Shown piece after piece: positions 33,870 through 42,459 of a stretch of 64,000 nt of DNA. How positions within the stretch are numbered: position 1 is the first letter of the stretch; each line of letters starts with the position of its first letter. Made by a program: the position numbers and the translations under genes. Source of the DNA: an uncultured Aquabacterium sp. (GTDB lineage Bacteria > Pseudomonadota > Gammaproteobacteria > Burkholderiales > Burkholderiaceae_C); the NCBI RefSeq assembly GCF_913773725.1, contig NZ_CAJYGK010000034.1, positions 62,001 through 126,000 on the forward strand, in the 5' to 3' direction. The notes beneath the pieces are model-generated. The model had not been told where the DNA came from. It was given only the letters and a program-made list of their open reading frames with translations, and ran no database searches.

Positions 33870-35585
33870 ATGGAAAAACCCTGGTTGAAACAATACGGGC
33901 CCGGCGTGCCGGCCACGATCGATCCCGACAGCCACCCTTCGCTGGTGTCCTTGCTCGAGTCGGCATTCAGCACCCACGCGCGCAAGGACATGATGGCCTA
34001 CCTGGGCTCACGCTGGACCTTTGCCGAGGTCGATGCCCTGTCGCGGCATCTGGCGGCCTGGCTGCAGGCGCTGAAGCTGGCCAAGGGCGCGCGCGTGGCC
34101 GTGATGATGCCCAACATCCCGCACTACGCGGTGGCGATCGCCGGCATCCTGCGGGCCGGCCATGCCGTGGTCAACGTCAACCCGATGTACACCCCGCGCG
34201 AGCTGGAGCACCAGCTCAACGACGCCGAGGTCGATGTCCTGATCGTGCTCGAGTACTTCGGGCCAACCGTTCAGGAGGTCATCGGCCGCACCCCCGTGCG
34301 CCATCTGCTGCTGGCGTCGCTGGGTGACGTCTTCGGCCCGCTCAAGGGCCCGTGGGTCACCTACAAGTCCCGCAATGTGGACAAGCATGTGATCGATTTC
34401 AAGCTGCCCGCTGGCGGCCGGCTCAAGGTCACGCCCTTCAAGCAGGCGTTGACCGCGGGCAAGGGCCTGCCGTTCACGGCCCCTTCGCTGCGCGGCAGCG
34501 ACGTCGCCTTCCTGCAGTACACCGGCGGCACGACCGGCGTCTCCAAAGGCGCCACGCTGACCCACCGCAACCTGGTGGCCAACATCCTGCAGTGCGAGGC
34601 CTGGTTCAAGCCCGAGCTCGACAAGGTCGAGGGCCAGCTGGTCAACGTGGTGGCCCTGCCGCTGTACCACGTGTTCGCACTGACGGTGTGCTACTTTCTG
34701 AGCGCGCGCATGGGCACGCTCAACGTCATGATCGACAACGCCCGCAACATCGGCAAGCTCATCGAGACGCTCAAGAAGTTCAAGATCACGCAGTTCCCCG
34801 CCGTCAACACGCTCTACAACGCGCTGGTGGACGAGCCCGATTTCGAGCAGCTCGACTTCTCGCGCCTGAAGGTCTGCAACGGCGGCGGCATGGCCGTGCA
34901 GCAGGCCACGGCCGAGGCCTGGCAGCGCATCACAGGCGTGCCCATCGTGGAAGGCTACGGCCTGTCCGAGACCTCGCCCGTGGTCACGGTCAACCGCCTG
35001 GACAACCGCAGCTACAACGGCGCCATCGGCTACCCCCTGCCCTCGACCGAGGTGGCGCTGCTCGACGAGCAAGGCCAGCCCGTGGCGCTGGGCGAAGCCG
35101 GTGAAATCGCCGTGCGCGGCCCGCAGGTCATGGCCGGCTACTGGAAGCGCCCCGAGGAAACCGCCAAGGTCATGACGGCCGATGGCTTCTTCCGCACCGG
35201 TGACATCGGCGTGATGGCCGAAGACGGCCTGATCAAGATCGTCGACCGCAAGAAGGACATGATCCTGGTGTCCGGCTTCAACGTCTATCCGAACGAGATC
35301 GAGCAGGTGGTGAACCTGCACCCTGGCGTGACCGAGTGCTGCGCCATCGGCGTGCCGGACGAGCGCTCGGGCGAGGCGGTCAAGCTCTTCGTGGTGCGCA
35401 AGGACTACAGCCTGACCGAAGACGATGTGGCCGCCTTCTGCAAGGAACAGCTGACTGGCTACAAGCGGCCGAAGTACATCGAGTTCCGCGAAGACCTGCC
35501 CATGAGCAACGTCGGCAAGATCCTGCGCAAGGACCTGCGCGACGAAGCCCTTGCCGAGATGGCGCGGCGGAAAAAAGCGGCGTGA
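33870..35585 (+). CDS. fadD: Long-chain fatty acid-CoA ligase
   Basis: 571 aa AMP-forming acyl-CoA synthetase. The order is N-terminal adenylation domain with the P-loop YTGGTTGVSKGA (about 212-223), the linker-region motif EGYGLSETSP (about 354-363), the hinge segment FFRTGDIGVMAEDGLIKIVDRKKD (about 440), and the C-terminal lid with GYKRPKYIEF and catalytic Lys in MSNVGKILRKDL. It activates exogenous fatty acids for beta-oxidation at the inner membrane. The ATG at 33870 (MEKPWLKQY) matches the E. coli FadD N-terminus (MKKVWLNRY) and is preferred over one at 33855. Confidence 0.93.
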   Translation: MEKPWLKQYGPGVPATIDPDSHPSLVSLLESAFSTHARKDMMAYLGSRWTFAEVDALSRHLAAWLQALKLAKGARVAVMMPNIPHYAVAIAGILRAGHAVVNVNPMYTPRELEHQLNDAEVDVLIVLEYFGPTVQEVIGRTPVRHLLLASLGDVFGPLKGPWVTYKSRNVDKHVIDFKLPAGGRLKVTPFKQALTAGKGLPFTAPSLRGSDVAFLQYTGGTTGVSKGATLTHRNLVANILQCEAWFKPELDKVEGQLVNVVALPLYHVFALTVCYFLSARMGTLNVMIDNARNIGKLIETLKKFKITQFPAVNTLYNALVDEPDFEQLDFSRLKVCNGGGMAVQQATAEAWQRITGVPIVEGYGLSETSPVVTVNRLDNRSYNGAIGYPLPSTEVALLDEQGQPVALGEAGEIAVRGPQVMAGYWKRPEETAKVMTADGFFRTGDIGVMAEDGLIKIVDRKKDMILVSGFNVYPNEIEQVVNLHPGVTECCAIGVPDERSGEAVKLFVVRKDYSLTEDDVAAFCKEQLTGYKRPKYIEFREDLPMSNVGKILRKDLRDEALAEMARRKKAA

Positions 35586-35633
35586 GCCGGGGGGCGGCCC
35601 ACGCCCCGTCTTCGCCTGAGCCCCGCCTTGAAC

Positions 35634-35663
35634 GACAAAGCCACCCCGCGGGGTGGCTTTGTC
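35634..35663. terminator. Bidirectional terminator between fadD and the hydrolase gene
   Basis: A perfect 14-bp inverted repeat, GACAAAGCCACCCC (35634-35647) and GGGGTGGCTTTGTC (35650-35663), with a 2-base centre. Both arms end in A- or T-rich bases, so it can serve the two convergent genes. Confidence 0.8.
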
Positions 35664-35698
35664 TTGTGCCGTGACGCGAAACGTCGCGGGCGGCCGCG

Positions 35699-36733
35699 TC
35701 AGGCGCCCCAGTGCAGCTTCATGAATGCGGCCTGACGTGCCAGCGCCTGTGTCGCGCTCGGCATCAGCCCGGCGTGGATCTGGAACACGTGCCAGCGGCC
35801 CTTGTAGACCTCGAGCTCCACCGGGCGGTCGAAGCGCTTGGCGGCGTGCAGCAGCCACACGGAATCGTCGTGCAGCACCTCGATCTCGCCGACCTGCACC
35901 AGCGTGGGCGGCAGCGTGCTGAGGTCCTGGCGTTTGGGAAACGCCAGCGGGTGGTCATGCTGCGGGCGGTACCAGGCAAAGCCCTGCATGCCCCACTCGA
36001 TGTTGATCATCGGATCGAGCTTTTTGTACTTCTTCACGCTGTCGCTGTTGAGCTTGGCGTCGAACGCCGGCGACATCATCACCAGGCACTTCGGCGTGGG
36101 CAGGCCCGCCAGTTCCAGCGCCTTGAACACCAGCAGGGTCAGCGTGCCACCAGCCGAATCCCCGCCCACGGCGATGTGTTCGGGCCGGTAGCCGCGCTCG
36201 AGCAAGGCCTTGTAGCCCGCCACCGAGTCTTCGATCTGCGCAGGAAAGGGATGCTCCGGCACGCGGCGGTAGTGGATCGCCAGCACCTCGCAGTCGGCCA
36301 TGCGGCTCAGGCGCGTGGTGATGCTGCGGTGGCTGCGCGGGCTGCCGGCGCAGAACGCGCCCCCGTGCAGGTACAGCATGGCGTGCTTCGGCTTCGGCGT
36401 GGCCTTGGGCGTGATGCGCTCGGCGGCCATGTTCCCGATGCGGATGTGTTCGACCTTCACCCCGCCGCCCGGCGGCATCGACACCGACAGCGTGTGCAGC
36501 ACGGCCCGCTGCAGGCCGACCGGCATCGGCGGCTTGATCACGGGCTTGAACATGAGGCGCAGGCTGGTGCGCATCAGGGCCGACATCACGCGTTCCCGCA
36601 GGCCGGGCACGGGCTCGTAGGTGCGCTGGACGGGCGACGATCGGCCGGAAGGGGCTGGGGCGGCGTGCAGGACGGCAGACATGGCGGCGGGTGGGGCTTC
36701 GGGTGAGGGGGGGAATGCGGCGCGGGCCGGCAT
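35699..36733 (-). CDS. Alpha/beta hydrolase, hormone-sensitive-lipase-like
   Basis: 344 aa (327 aa if starting at the internal ATG at 36680-36682). HSL-family landmarks are YLHGGAFCAGS for the oxyanion hole (about 121-131), GDSAGG with the nucleophile Ser (about 193-198), and a C-terminal His in KGRWHVFQ. It should hydrolyse carboxylic esters such as short or medium acylglycerols. No signal peptide is evident. The first ATG overlaps the stop of the SDR gene as ATGA, which favours translational coupling; neither start has a strong ribosome site. Together with the SDR gene it forms a two-gene unit. Confidence 0.85.
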   Translation of the reverse strand: MPARAAFPPSPEAPPAAMSAVLHAAPAPSGRSSPVQRTYEPVPGLRERVMSALMRTSLRLMFKPVIKPPMPVGLQRAVLHTLSVSMPPGGGVKVEHIRIGNMAAERITPKATPKPKHAMLYLHGGAFCAGSPRSHRSITTRLSRMADCEVLAIHYRRVPEHPFPAQIEDSVAGYKALLERGYRPEHIAVGGDSAGGTLTLLVFKALELAGLPTPKCLVMMSPAFDAKLNSDSVKKYKKLDPMINIEWGMQGFAWYRPQHDHPLAFPKRQDLSTLPPTLVQVGEIEVLHDDSVWLLHAAKRFDRPVELEVYKGRWHVFQIHAGLMPSATQALARQAAFMKLHWGA

Positions 36734-37575
36734 CAGCCCAGCATGCTCTTCTTGGCGAAGAAGGTGGTCAGCGGCTGGTAGGCGCTGCCCAGCAGGCGCA
36801 CCAGCTTGTCGAGGAAGCGGGCGTCCATCCCGACCAGCACGCGACGGTCATTGCGCTCGACCGCCCGCAGGATCTGCAGCGCGGCGCTCTCGGCACTGGT
36901 GGTGTTCAGCAGCTTGTCGAACTTGGCGCGGGCCACGTCGGCCTTGCCGCCGGTCGCCTTGTCGATGCTGGCGTCCATCTTGGCATCCCGGGCGATGTTG
37001 GTGCGGATGCCGCCCGGGTGCACGCAGGTCGCGCTGACACCGCAGCGGGCCATGTCCAGCTCCTGGCGCAGCGCCTCGGTGAAGCCGCGCACCGCAAACT
37101 TGCTGGCGTTGTACGTGCCCTGCGTGGGCGTGGCCAGCAGCCCGAACAGGCTGGAGGTGTTGACGATGTGGCCCTCGCCGGCCTGCTTGAGGTGAGGCAG
37201 GAAGGCCTGCGTGCCATGCACCACCCCCCAGAAGTTGATGCCCATGATCCACTCGAAGTCCTTGAGGCTCACGCTCTCGCAAAAGGCACCGAGGGCCACG
37301 CCCGCGTTGTTGAAGACCAGGTTGACCTTGCCATGGTCGCGCGCGGTCTGCTCGGCCCAGGCCCACACCGCGTCCCGGTCGGCCACGTTGACCTTGGCCG
37401 TCGTGACGCGCACGCCAAACCGACCGACCATGTCGGCGGTCTCGGCCAGCCCCTTGTCATTGACATCGCTCAGCGACAGGTGACAGCCTCGCCGGGCCAG
37501 CTCCAGCGCCAGCGTGCGGCCCATGCCCGATGCCGCGCCGGTGATGGCGGCAACCTTGTTGCGGAAGTCCTTCAT
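36733..37575 (-). CDS. Short-chain dehydrogenase/reductase
   Basis: 280 aa classical SDR. The cofactor motif TGAASGMGRT (about 14-23) and following DVNDKGL suggest NAD(P) binding. NNAGVAL, the catalytic Ser in NTSSLFG, and YNASK with the Tyr-Lys pair (about 155-159) complete the active site. It oxidises or reduces an alcohol or ketone of unknown identity. Pairing with an HSL-like hydrolase is common in acyl-ester breakdown loci. The start ATG at 37573-37575 is the first in the frame. It is divergent from the TetR gene across a 255-base gap. Confidence 0.88.
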   Translation of the reverse strand: MKDFRNKVAAITGAASGMGRTLALELARRGCHLSLSDVNDKGLAETADMVGRFGVRVTTAKVNVADRDAVWAWAEQTARDHGKVNLVFNNAGVALGAFCESVSLKDFEWIMGINFWGVVHGTQAFLPHLKQAGEGHIVNTSSLFGLLATPTQGTYNASKFAVRGFTEALRQELDMARCGVSATCVHPGGIRTNIARDAKMDASIDKATGGKADVARAKFDKLLNTTSAESAALQILRAVERNDRRVLVGMDARFLDKLVRLLGSAYQPLTTFFAKKSMLG

Positions 37576-37794
37576 GAGTGGTGCCTGGTGTGAATGTGCG
37601 GGGAGCAGAGACGGAGGGGTCGCGCGCTGTCAGCCCACCCGGTTCGGTTTGCAGTCAGATCACATCCGTGTGCACACGGGGGCGGCAAAAAGGCCCTGGC
37701 ATGCCATACTTTTGTGCACTGCGCTGCAGTCCTGCGTGGGAGATCGTCCTGTCGGCCCCACGCCCGGGCGCACACGCCACGCGGCGCGCCGGAT

Positions 37795-37824
37795 TTGACA
37801 ACGATCAATTTCAGAAAATACTAT
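37795..37824 (+). promoter_or_regulatory. Sigma-70-like promoter for a leaderless TetR gene
   Basis: TTGACA (37795-37800) and TACTAT (37819-37824) with an 18-base spacer. Transcription would begin about seven bases on, at or next to the A of the start codon at 37831. ATTTGACAA occurs at 37793-37801 and again at 37823-37831, a direct repeat with a 30-base offset that may also be an operator. Confidence 0.6.
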
Positions 37825-37830
37825 TTGACA

Positions 37831-38556
37831 ATGTCCGTTTCCAGAAATCGGGTTAACCCTGAGACCCCCTCCAGTGCGGGGACGACCGGCCGGCGGTATG
37901 GCGGCATCGACTCGGAAGAACGCCAGCGCCAGCGCCGCGCCCGCCTGATCGAAGCGGCGCTGGCGGTGTTCGGGGAGCAGGGCTACCACCAGTCCACCGT
38001 GCGCGACGTGTGCAAGCAGGCGCAGCTCACCTCGCGCTACTTCTACGAGTCCTTCGATGGCATGGAAGACCTGTTCCGCGCCGTGTATGCCGACGTCAGC
38101 CGGGATCTGATGCAGGCCACTGTGATGGCGCTGGCCCGCAGCGAGCCCGAGCCCGACAAGCTGGCCGAGTCGGCCCTGCGAGCCTTCTTCGAGTTCATCC
38201 GCGATGACCCGCGGCGCGCGCGCGTCGCGCTGATCGATGCCCTGAACGTGGGCGGCGAAATGCAGACTGCCTTCGACAAGGCGCAGGAAGACTTTGCGCT
38301 GCTGATCCAGGGCTTCATGACGCAGATGTTCCCGCGCCTGCCCGAAGCCGGCCTCAACCACAACACCCTGGCACAAGGCCTGGTGGGCTCCAACACCCGC
38401 ATCGCGACCAAGTGGGTCGCCGACCGCTGCCGCATGCCCCTGGAGGACGTGCTGCGCAACACCTACTCGCTGTTTCAGGCGGCCATCATGTTCGCGCGAG
38501 ATGTCGAGGCGCGCCTGCCGCCCACAGGTCAGGCCGACAAGGCACTTTCGCGCTGA
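37831..38556 (+). CDS. TetR-family transcriptional regulator
   Basis: 241 aa. After a 30-residue polar leader the helix-turn-helix spans about 34-80 (RRARLIEAALAVFGEQGY, then TVRDVCKQAQLTSRYFYESF). The C-terminal helical domain has no recognisable ligand motif. It is divergent from the SDR-hydrolase pair and may control it. The ATG at 37831 is the only reasonable start: the frame upstream is open but runs through the promoter and has no family sequence. There is no ribosome site, in keeping with a leaderless message. Confidence 0.87.
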   Translation: MSVSRNRVNPETPSSAGTTGRRYGGIDSEERQRQRRARLIEAALAVFGEQGYHQSTVRDVCKQAQLTSRYFYESFDGMEDLFRAVYADVSRDLMQATVMALARSEPEPDKLAESALRAFFEFIRDDPRRARVALIDALNVGGEMQTAFDKAQEDFALLIQGFMTQMFPRLPEAGLNHNTLAQGLVGSNTRIATKWVADRCRMPLEDVLRNTYSLFQAAIMFARDVEARLPPTGQADKALSR

Positions 38557-38571
38557 CGGCCGGGCTGCGCC

Positions 38572-39060
38572 CTACAGCGCGCACTGAACCGGGCGCGCGC
38601 CCAGCGGCCCGGTCAGCACCTCGGATGCAAGGCCGACGAGGAACCCCCGTCGGCCTCCGTTGATCAGGATGCGGTCCAGCGCCAGCACGCTGGACTCTAC
38701 GTACACCGGCATGGCCTTGCGCGTGCCGAATGGCGACGTGCCTCCTACCAGGTAGCCGCTGTGGCGTTGGGCCACCTCGGGCTTGCACGGCTGCACCGAC
38801 TTCACACCGATGGCGCGCGCCAGGTTCTTGGTGCTGACCTGCCGGTCACCATGCATGAGGATGATCAGGGGCGCGCCGCGCTCATCCTCCATCACCAGCG
38901 TCTTGATCACCTGGTGCTCGGGCCACCCCAACTGGCGCGAAGACTCGGCCGTGCCGCCGTGATCAACGTAATCGTACGCGTGCTCGGTGTAGCTCACGCT
39001 GTGAGCTTTGAGCCATTGGGTTGCAGGGGTTTCGCTGACGTGGGCAGATTTGCGGGCCAT
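38572..39060 (-). CDS. ybaK: Cys-tRNA(Pro)/Cys-tRNA(Cys) deacylase, YbaK/EbsC family
   Basis: 162 aa, full length for YbaK. The family motifs are HGGTAESSRQLG (about 34-45), VIKTLVMED with the conserved Lys (about 51-59), and GYLVGGTSPFGTRK (about 101-114). It removes Cys mischarged on tRNA(Pro) during protein synthesis. The start MARKSAHVSETP aligns with family members, which means its first 67 bases overlap the 3' end of the LuxR-type gene in another frame on the same strand. It converges with the TetR gene. Confidence 0.92.
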   Translation of the reverse strand: MARKSAHVSETPATQWLKAHSVSYTEHAYDYVDHGGTAESSRQLGWPEHQVIKTLVMEDERGAPLIILMHGDRQVSTKNLARAIGVKSVQPCKPEVAQRHSGYLVGGTSPFGTRKAMPVYVESSVLALDRILINGGRRGFLVGLASEVLTGPLGARPVQCAL

Positions 39061-39734
39061 GCCGGCGAGTCTACGTCGGCCGCCGCGCCATGGCCCAGTC
39101 GGGCATAGAGGTTCATGATGGCGGCGTGCAGTTCACGCAGCTCTGCAGGTCTTGAGAAGACACCGTCGGCCCCCTGCTCCCGCGCTTCAGTCCAGTGCGG
39201 GGCGCGGTAGCACGGCAGCAATGCCAGCAGGCCGCATGGGCTGATGTGCCGCACAGCCGCGAGCGGAGCGAAATCCAGCGGGTCGACCATGGGCCCCTGG
39301 CGTGGCGTCAGGGCCAGCAGCACGACATCGGTGTCGCACGGGGTGCAGGCATCGAGCAGGGCTTCCACGTCGGGGTGCGGCTGGGTCGGAATGCCACGCT
39401 GGCGGAGCGCCTGAACCAGCGCCCGCCGCGTGGCGTCGTCGGCATCCACCACATGCACCTGAAGCGGCTGCACCAGCCGAGCCACGTTGCCGACGGCCGC
39501 CGACGCCGGCACACCCAGAAAGTGCCGGACGAGTTGCACCGGGGAAGACGCACCGAGCCGCTGCATGGCTTCCCGGCGATACACCTTGACGGTGGCGACA
39601 CTGAGCCCGAGGCGTTCGGCCACTTCGGCATTGGTCAGCCCCCGGGCCACCAGGGCGCCGACAGCGAACTGGCGCGGCGTCAGGGCCACACGGCCCGATC
39701 CCTGGGAATCTTGTTGCTTTGAACTGGCGGACAT
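38994..39734 (-). CDS. LuxR-type regulator with inverted order and a degenerate receiver domain
   Basis: 246 aa. The DNA-binding GerE domain is at the N-terminus (about 18-75: LTPRQFAVGALVARGLTNAE, then VATVKVYRREAMQRLG). A receiver-like fold follows at about 92-211. In response regulators the order is the reverse. The receiver has the acidic pair (D97, D99-D100), but the phosphoacceptor position is A141 (VVLLALTP) and the switch Lys is R195 (FSRPAEL), so phosphorylation is unlikely. The start at 39734 (MSASSKQQ) is preferred; the frame is open to 39863 without domain content. Its 3' end overlaps ybaK by 67 bases. Confidence 0.8.
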   Translation of the reverse strand: MSASSKQQDSQGSGRVALTPRQFAVGALVARGLTNAEVAERLGLSVATVKVYRREAMQRLGASSPVQLVRHFLGVPASAAVGNVARLVQPLQVHVVDADDATRRALVQALRQRGIPTQPHPDVEALLDACTPCDTDVVLLALTPRQGPMVDPLDFAPLAAVRHISPCGLLALLPCYRAPHWTEAREQGADGVFSRPAELRELHAAIMNLYARLGHGAAADVDSPAWPANLPTSAKPLQPNGSKLTA

Positions 39735-39947
39735 CGTCCCACCCCTGGTCACGATTTCGTTGTCTTTGCGACACCCTGAAACACCGGCGTCCCACGTGAT
39801 GATAACTGTCGGCAGGCCGACAACATAGAAAAACGGACGCCTTTCCTTCCAAGGAGGGGCCATCGCCCCTGGTGATCACCGTCTATCCGGGCCTTCCCTC
39901 CCCCAGCCGGCACAATGGAACGACACGGTCAAGGAGGCACGTCACTC

Positions 39948-40982
39948 ATGAGCGGAACGCGTCGGCGCAAGCAGGTCAAGCTGGCCCTGCAGGGGGGTGG
40001 GTCTCACGGTGCGTTCACGTGGGGCGTGCTGGATCGGCTGCTGGAGGACGAGCGGCTTGAAATCGAGGCGGTCAGCGGCGCCAGCGCCGGCGCCATGAAT
40101 GCGGCCGTGTTGGCGGATGGCTTGCAGGCGGGAGGCCGAGCCGGTGCCCGGGACGCCCTGCGGCGCTTCTGGACAGCAGTGGGCCGCGCGGCACCGGGTG
40201 GCTGGATGCACACCTTTTCAGGCACAGACGGCACACCGGCACCCCTGCCCATGCAGTGGATGGCCGGCTGGATGGCGCTGTGGTCGCCGCGCAGCTTTCT
40301 GCCGGGCACCCACGCCCTGGCCGACATCGTGCGGAACACCATCGATTTCGACCGGGTGCGCCGCTGCAACCGGGTCAAGGTCTGCATCTCGGCCACGCAC
40401 GTGCAGACCGGCGCACTGAAGCTGTTCCGCCAGCATGAACTCAGCGCAGACGCCTTGATGGCTTCGGCCTGCCTGCCGCTGCTGTTCGGCAGCGTGACGG
40501 TGGAGGGCGAGGCCTACTGGGACGGCGGCTTCGTCGGCAACCCCCCGCTGCTGCCGCTGATGACCGAAGGGAGCACCGACGACCTGGTGCTGGTCCAGAT
40601 CAACCCGTCGTTCCGGCAGGCCGTGCCGGTCACGCCGCGGCAGATCCTGGACCGCACCAACGAGATCACCTTCAATGGCGCCCTGCTGAAAGACCTGCGC
40701 ACCCTGGCTCTGGTGCAGGCCGCGCTGCGCGAAGAACACGAGCCCGGGCATGTGCCGCCTCGCCGGGCCACGCTGTTTCGCCACGTCGAAGCCTTGCGCC
40801 TGCACCGCATCGATGCCGAAAAGGCGCTGCTCGGACTCGGCGCAGGCAGCAAGCTGGACGCGGGCTGGCCCCAGTTGCAACGCCTGCACCGCATCGGCCG
40901 GGATGCGGCCGACCAGTGGCTGCAGACCCACTTCACCCACCTGGGGCGCCGCGGCACCGTGGCGCTGTCCCAGTACGCCTGA
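39948..40982 (+). CDS. Patatin-like phospholipase family protein
   Basis: 344 aa. The patatin domain has the glycine-rich oxyanion segment LQGGGSHGAFTWGVL (about 12-26), the nucleophile GASAG (about 44-48), and the Asp of the catalytic dyad in YWDGGFVGNPPL (about 188-199). It should hydrolyse acyl esters of phospholipids or other lipids in the cytoplasm or at the membrane. No signal peptide is seen. The ATG at 39948 follows AAGGAGG; an in-frame start at 39915 is possible but precedes that site. The GntP permease gene follows after 11 bases. Confidence 0.88.
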   Translation: MSGTRRRKQVKLALQGGGSHGAFTWGVLDRLLEDERLEIEAVSGASAGAMNAAVLADGLQAGGRAGARDALRRFWTAVGRAAPGGWMHTFSGTDGTPAPLPMQWMAGWMALWSPRSFLPGTHALADIVRNTIDFDRVRRCNRVKVCISATHVQTGALKLFRQHELSADALMASACLPLLFGSVTVEGEAYWDGGFVGNPPLLPLMTEGSTDDLVLVQINPSFRQAVPVTPRQILDRTNEITFNGALLKDLRTLALVQAALREEHEPGHVPPRRATLFRHVEALRLHRIDAEKALLGLGAGSKLDAGWPQLQRLHRIGRDAADQWLQTHFTHLGRRGTVALSQYA

Positions 40983-40993
40983 ACGGAGGACGA

Positions 40994-42445
40994 ATGGAAA
41001 GCCTGATCGGAATGCTGCTTGCCCTGGCCCTGCTGATTGCCCTGGCCTACCGCGGCATCAGCGTGCTGCTGCTGGCGCCGGTGGCCGCCTTGCTGGCCGT
41101 GGCCTTCAGCGGCGCGCCCCTGCTCGCCAGCTACACGCAGGTCTTCATGCCGGCGCTGGGCCGCTTCATCACGCTGTATTTCCCGCTGTTCCTGCTGGGG
41201 GCCGTGTTCGGCAAGCTGATGGAGGCCAGCGGGGCGGCCCAGGCGCTCGCGCAGGGCATGGTCCGCCTGCTGGGCGCCGGGCGTGCCATCCTGGCCGTCG
41301 TCGGCGCCTGTGCCTTGCTGACCTATGGCGGCGTGTCGCTGTTCGTCGTCGCCTTCGCCGTCTACCCGATCGCGGTGGCGCTGTTCCGTGCGGCCGAGGT
41401 GCCGGCACGCCTGATCCCGGCGGCCATCGCGCTCGGTGCCTTCACCTTCACGATGACCGCCATGCCGGGCACGCCGGCCATCCAGAACGCCATCCCCATG
41501 CCCTACTTCGGCACGACGCCGTTCGCCGCGCCCGGCCTGGGCCTGATCGCCAGTGCCGTGATGCTGGGCGTGGGCCTGCTGTGGCTGGGGTACCGGGCGC
41601 GCCAGGCGGCAGCGGCCGGCGAAGGGTTCGGCGTGGCCGGGGACGCCATCGCGCCGCCGGTGGACGAGGCCCCGCTGCGTGCGCACGCGCAAGGCGCAGG
41701 CGTCGATGCCCCCGAGGCGGCACCGCCCGTGGTCGCGTCCCTGCCCTCGCCGGGCATGGCGCTCGCGCCCATCGTGCTGGTGGTGGCGCTGAACTACCTG
41801 CTGGCCGAGGTGCTGCTGCCGCGCTGGGACACGGCCTACCTGGCCGAGGCGCTGTATGGACCGACCGACATCAGCGCGGTGCGGGGCGTGTGGGCCATCA
41901 TCGTGGCCCTGGGCACGGCCATCGTGCTGATCGCGGCCACCCAGTACCACCGTCTCGGCAAGCTGACGGCCCTGCTCGACGCCGGCGCCGCGGCGTCCGT
42001 GATGCCCATCTTCAACACCGCCTCGCTGGTGGGCTTCGGGGCGGTCATCGCCTCACTGAGCGGCTTCGTGCTCGTGCGCGATGCGGTCCTCGGCATCGCG
42101 CCGGGCAACCCGCTGATCTCGCTGTCGGTGGCCGTCAACGTGCTGGCCGGCATCACGGGCTCGGCCTCCGGGGGCATGAGCATCGCGCTGCAGACGCTGG
42201 GCGACACCTACCTGCAGCTCGGTCAAGCAGCCGGCATCTCGCCCGCGCTGCTGCACCGCGTCACGGCCATCGCCACCGGCGGCCTGGATGCGCTGCCCCA
42301 CAACGGCGCGGTGATCACGCTGCTGACCATCAGCGGCATGACGCACCGTCAGTCGTATGCGGACATCGCGGTTGTGGCCGTGGCCGGCCCCATCCTGGCG
42401 CTGGCCGTGGTGATCGCGCTGGGGTCGCTCGTGGGCACCTTCTGA
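40994..42445 (+). CDS. GntP-family permease
   Basis: 483 aa with about twelve to fourteen membrane helices. The segments YFPLFLLGAVFGKLME (about 64-79), ACALLTYGGVSLFVV (about 104-118) and GMSIALQTLGDTYLQ-like C-terminal region are those of the gluconate:H+ symporter family, whose members take up gluconate, hydroxy acids or related carboxylates. A hydrophilic loop at about 210-250 is rich in Ala, Pro and Glu. The start ATG at 40994 has GGAGGA upstream. The link to the patatin gene ahead is positional; the substrate is unknown, and 3-hydroxybutyrate is one idea given the PHB and lipid genes in this window. Confidence 0.87.
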   Translation: MESLIGMLLALALLIALAYRGISVLLLAPVAALLAVAFSGAPLLASYTQVFMPALGRFITLYFPLFLLGAVFGKLMEASGAAQALAQGMVRLLGAGRAILAVVGACALLTYGGVSLFVVAFAVYPIAVALFRAAEVPARLIPAAIALGAFTFTMTAMPGTPAIQNAIPMPYFGTTPFAAPGLGLIASAVMLGVGLLWLGYRARQAAAAGEGFGVAGDAIAPPVDEAPLRAHAQGAGVDAPEAAPPVVASLPSPGMALAPIVLVVALNYLLAEVLLPRWDTAYLAEALYGPTDISAVRGVWAIIVALGTAIVLIAATQYHRLGKLTALLDAGAAASVMPIFNTASLVGFGAVIASLSGFVLVRDAVLGIAPGNPLISLSVAVNVLAGITGSASGGMSIALQTLGDTYLQLGQAAGISPALLHRVTAIATGGLDALPHNGAVITLLTISGMTHRQSYADIAVVAVAGPILALAVVIALGSLVGTF

Positions 42446-42459
42446 GCGAACCGGCTCAG
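42442..42459. terminator. Weak hairpin between convergent permease and lipA genes
   Basis: CTGAGC (42442-42447) and GCTCAG (42454-42459) form a 6-bp stem with a 6-base loop spanning both stop codons. No T-run follows. Confidence 0.3.

Noticed and set aside
38549-38581. Inverted repeat CGCGCTG / CAGCGCG as terminator between tetR and ybaK
   Set aside because: The loop is 19 bases, with no T-run, so a terminator call is not supported.
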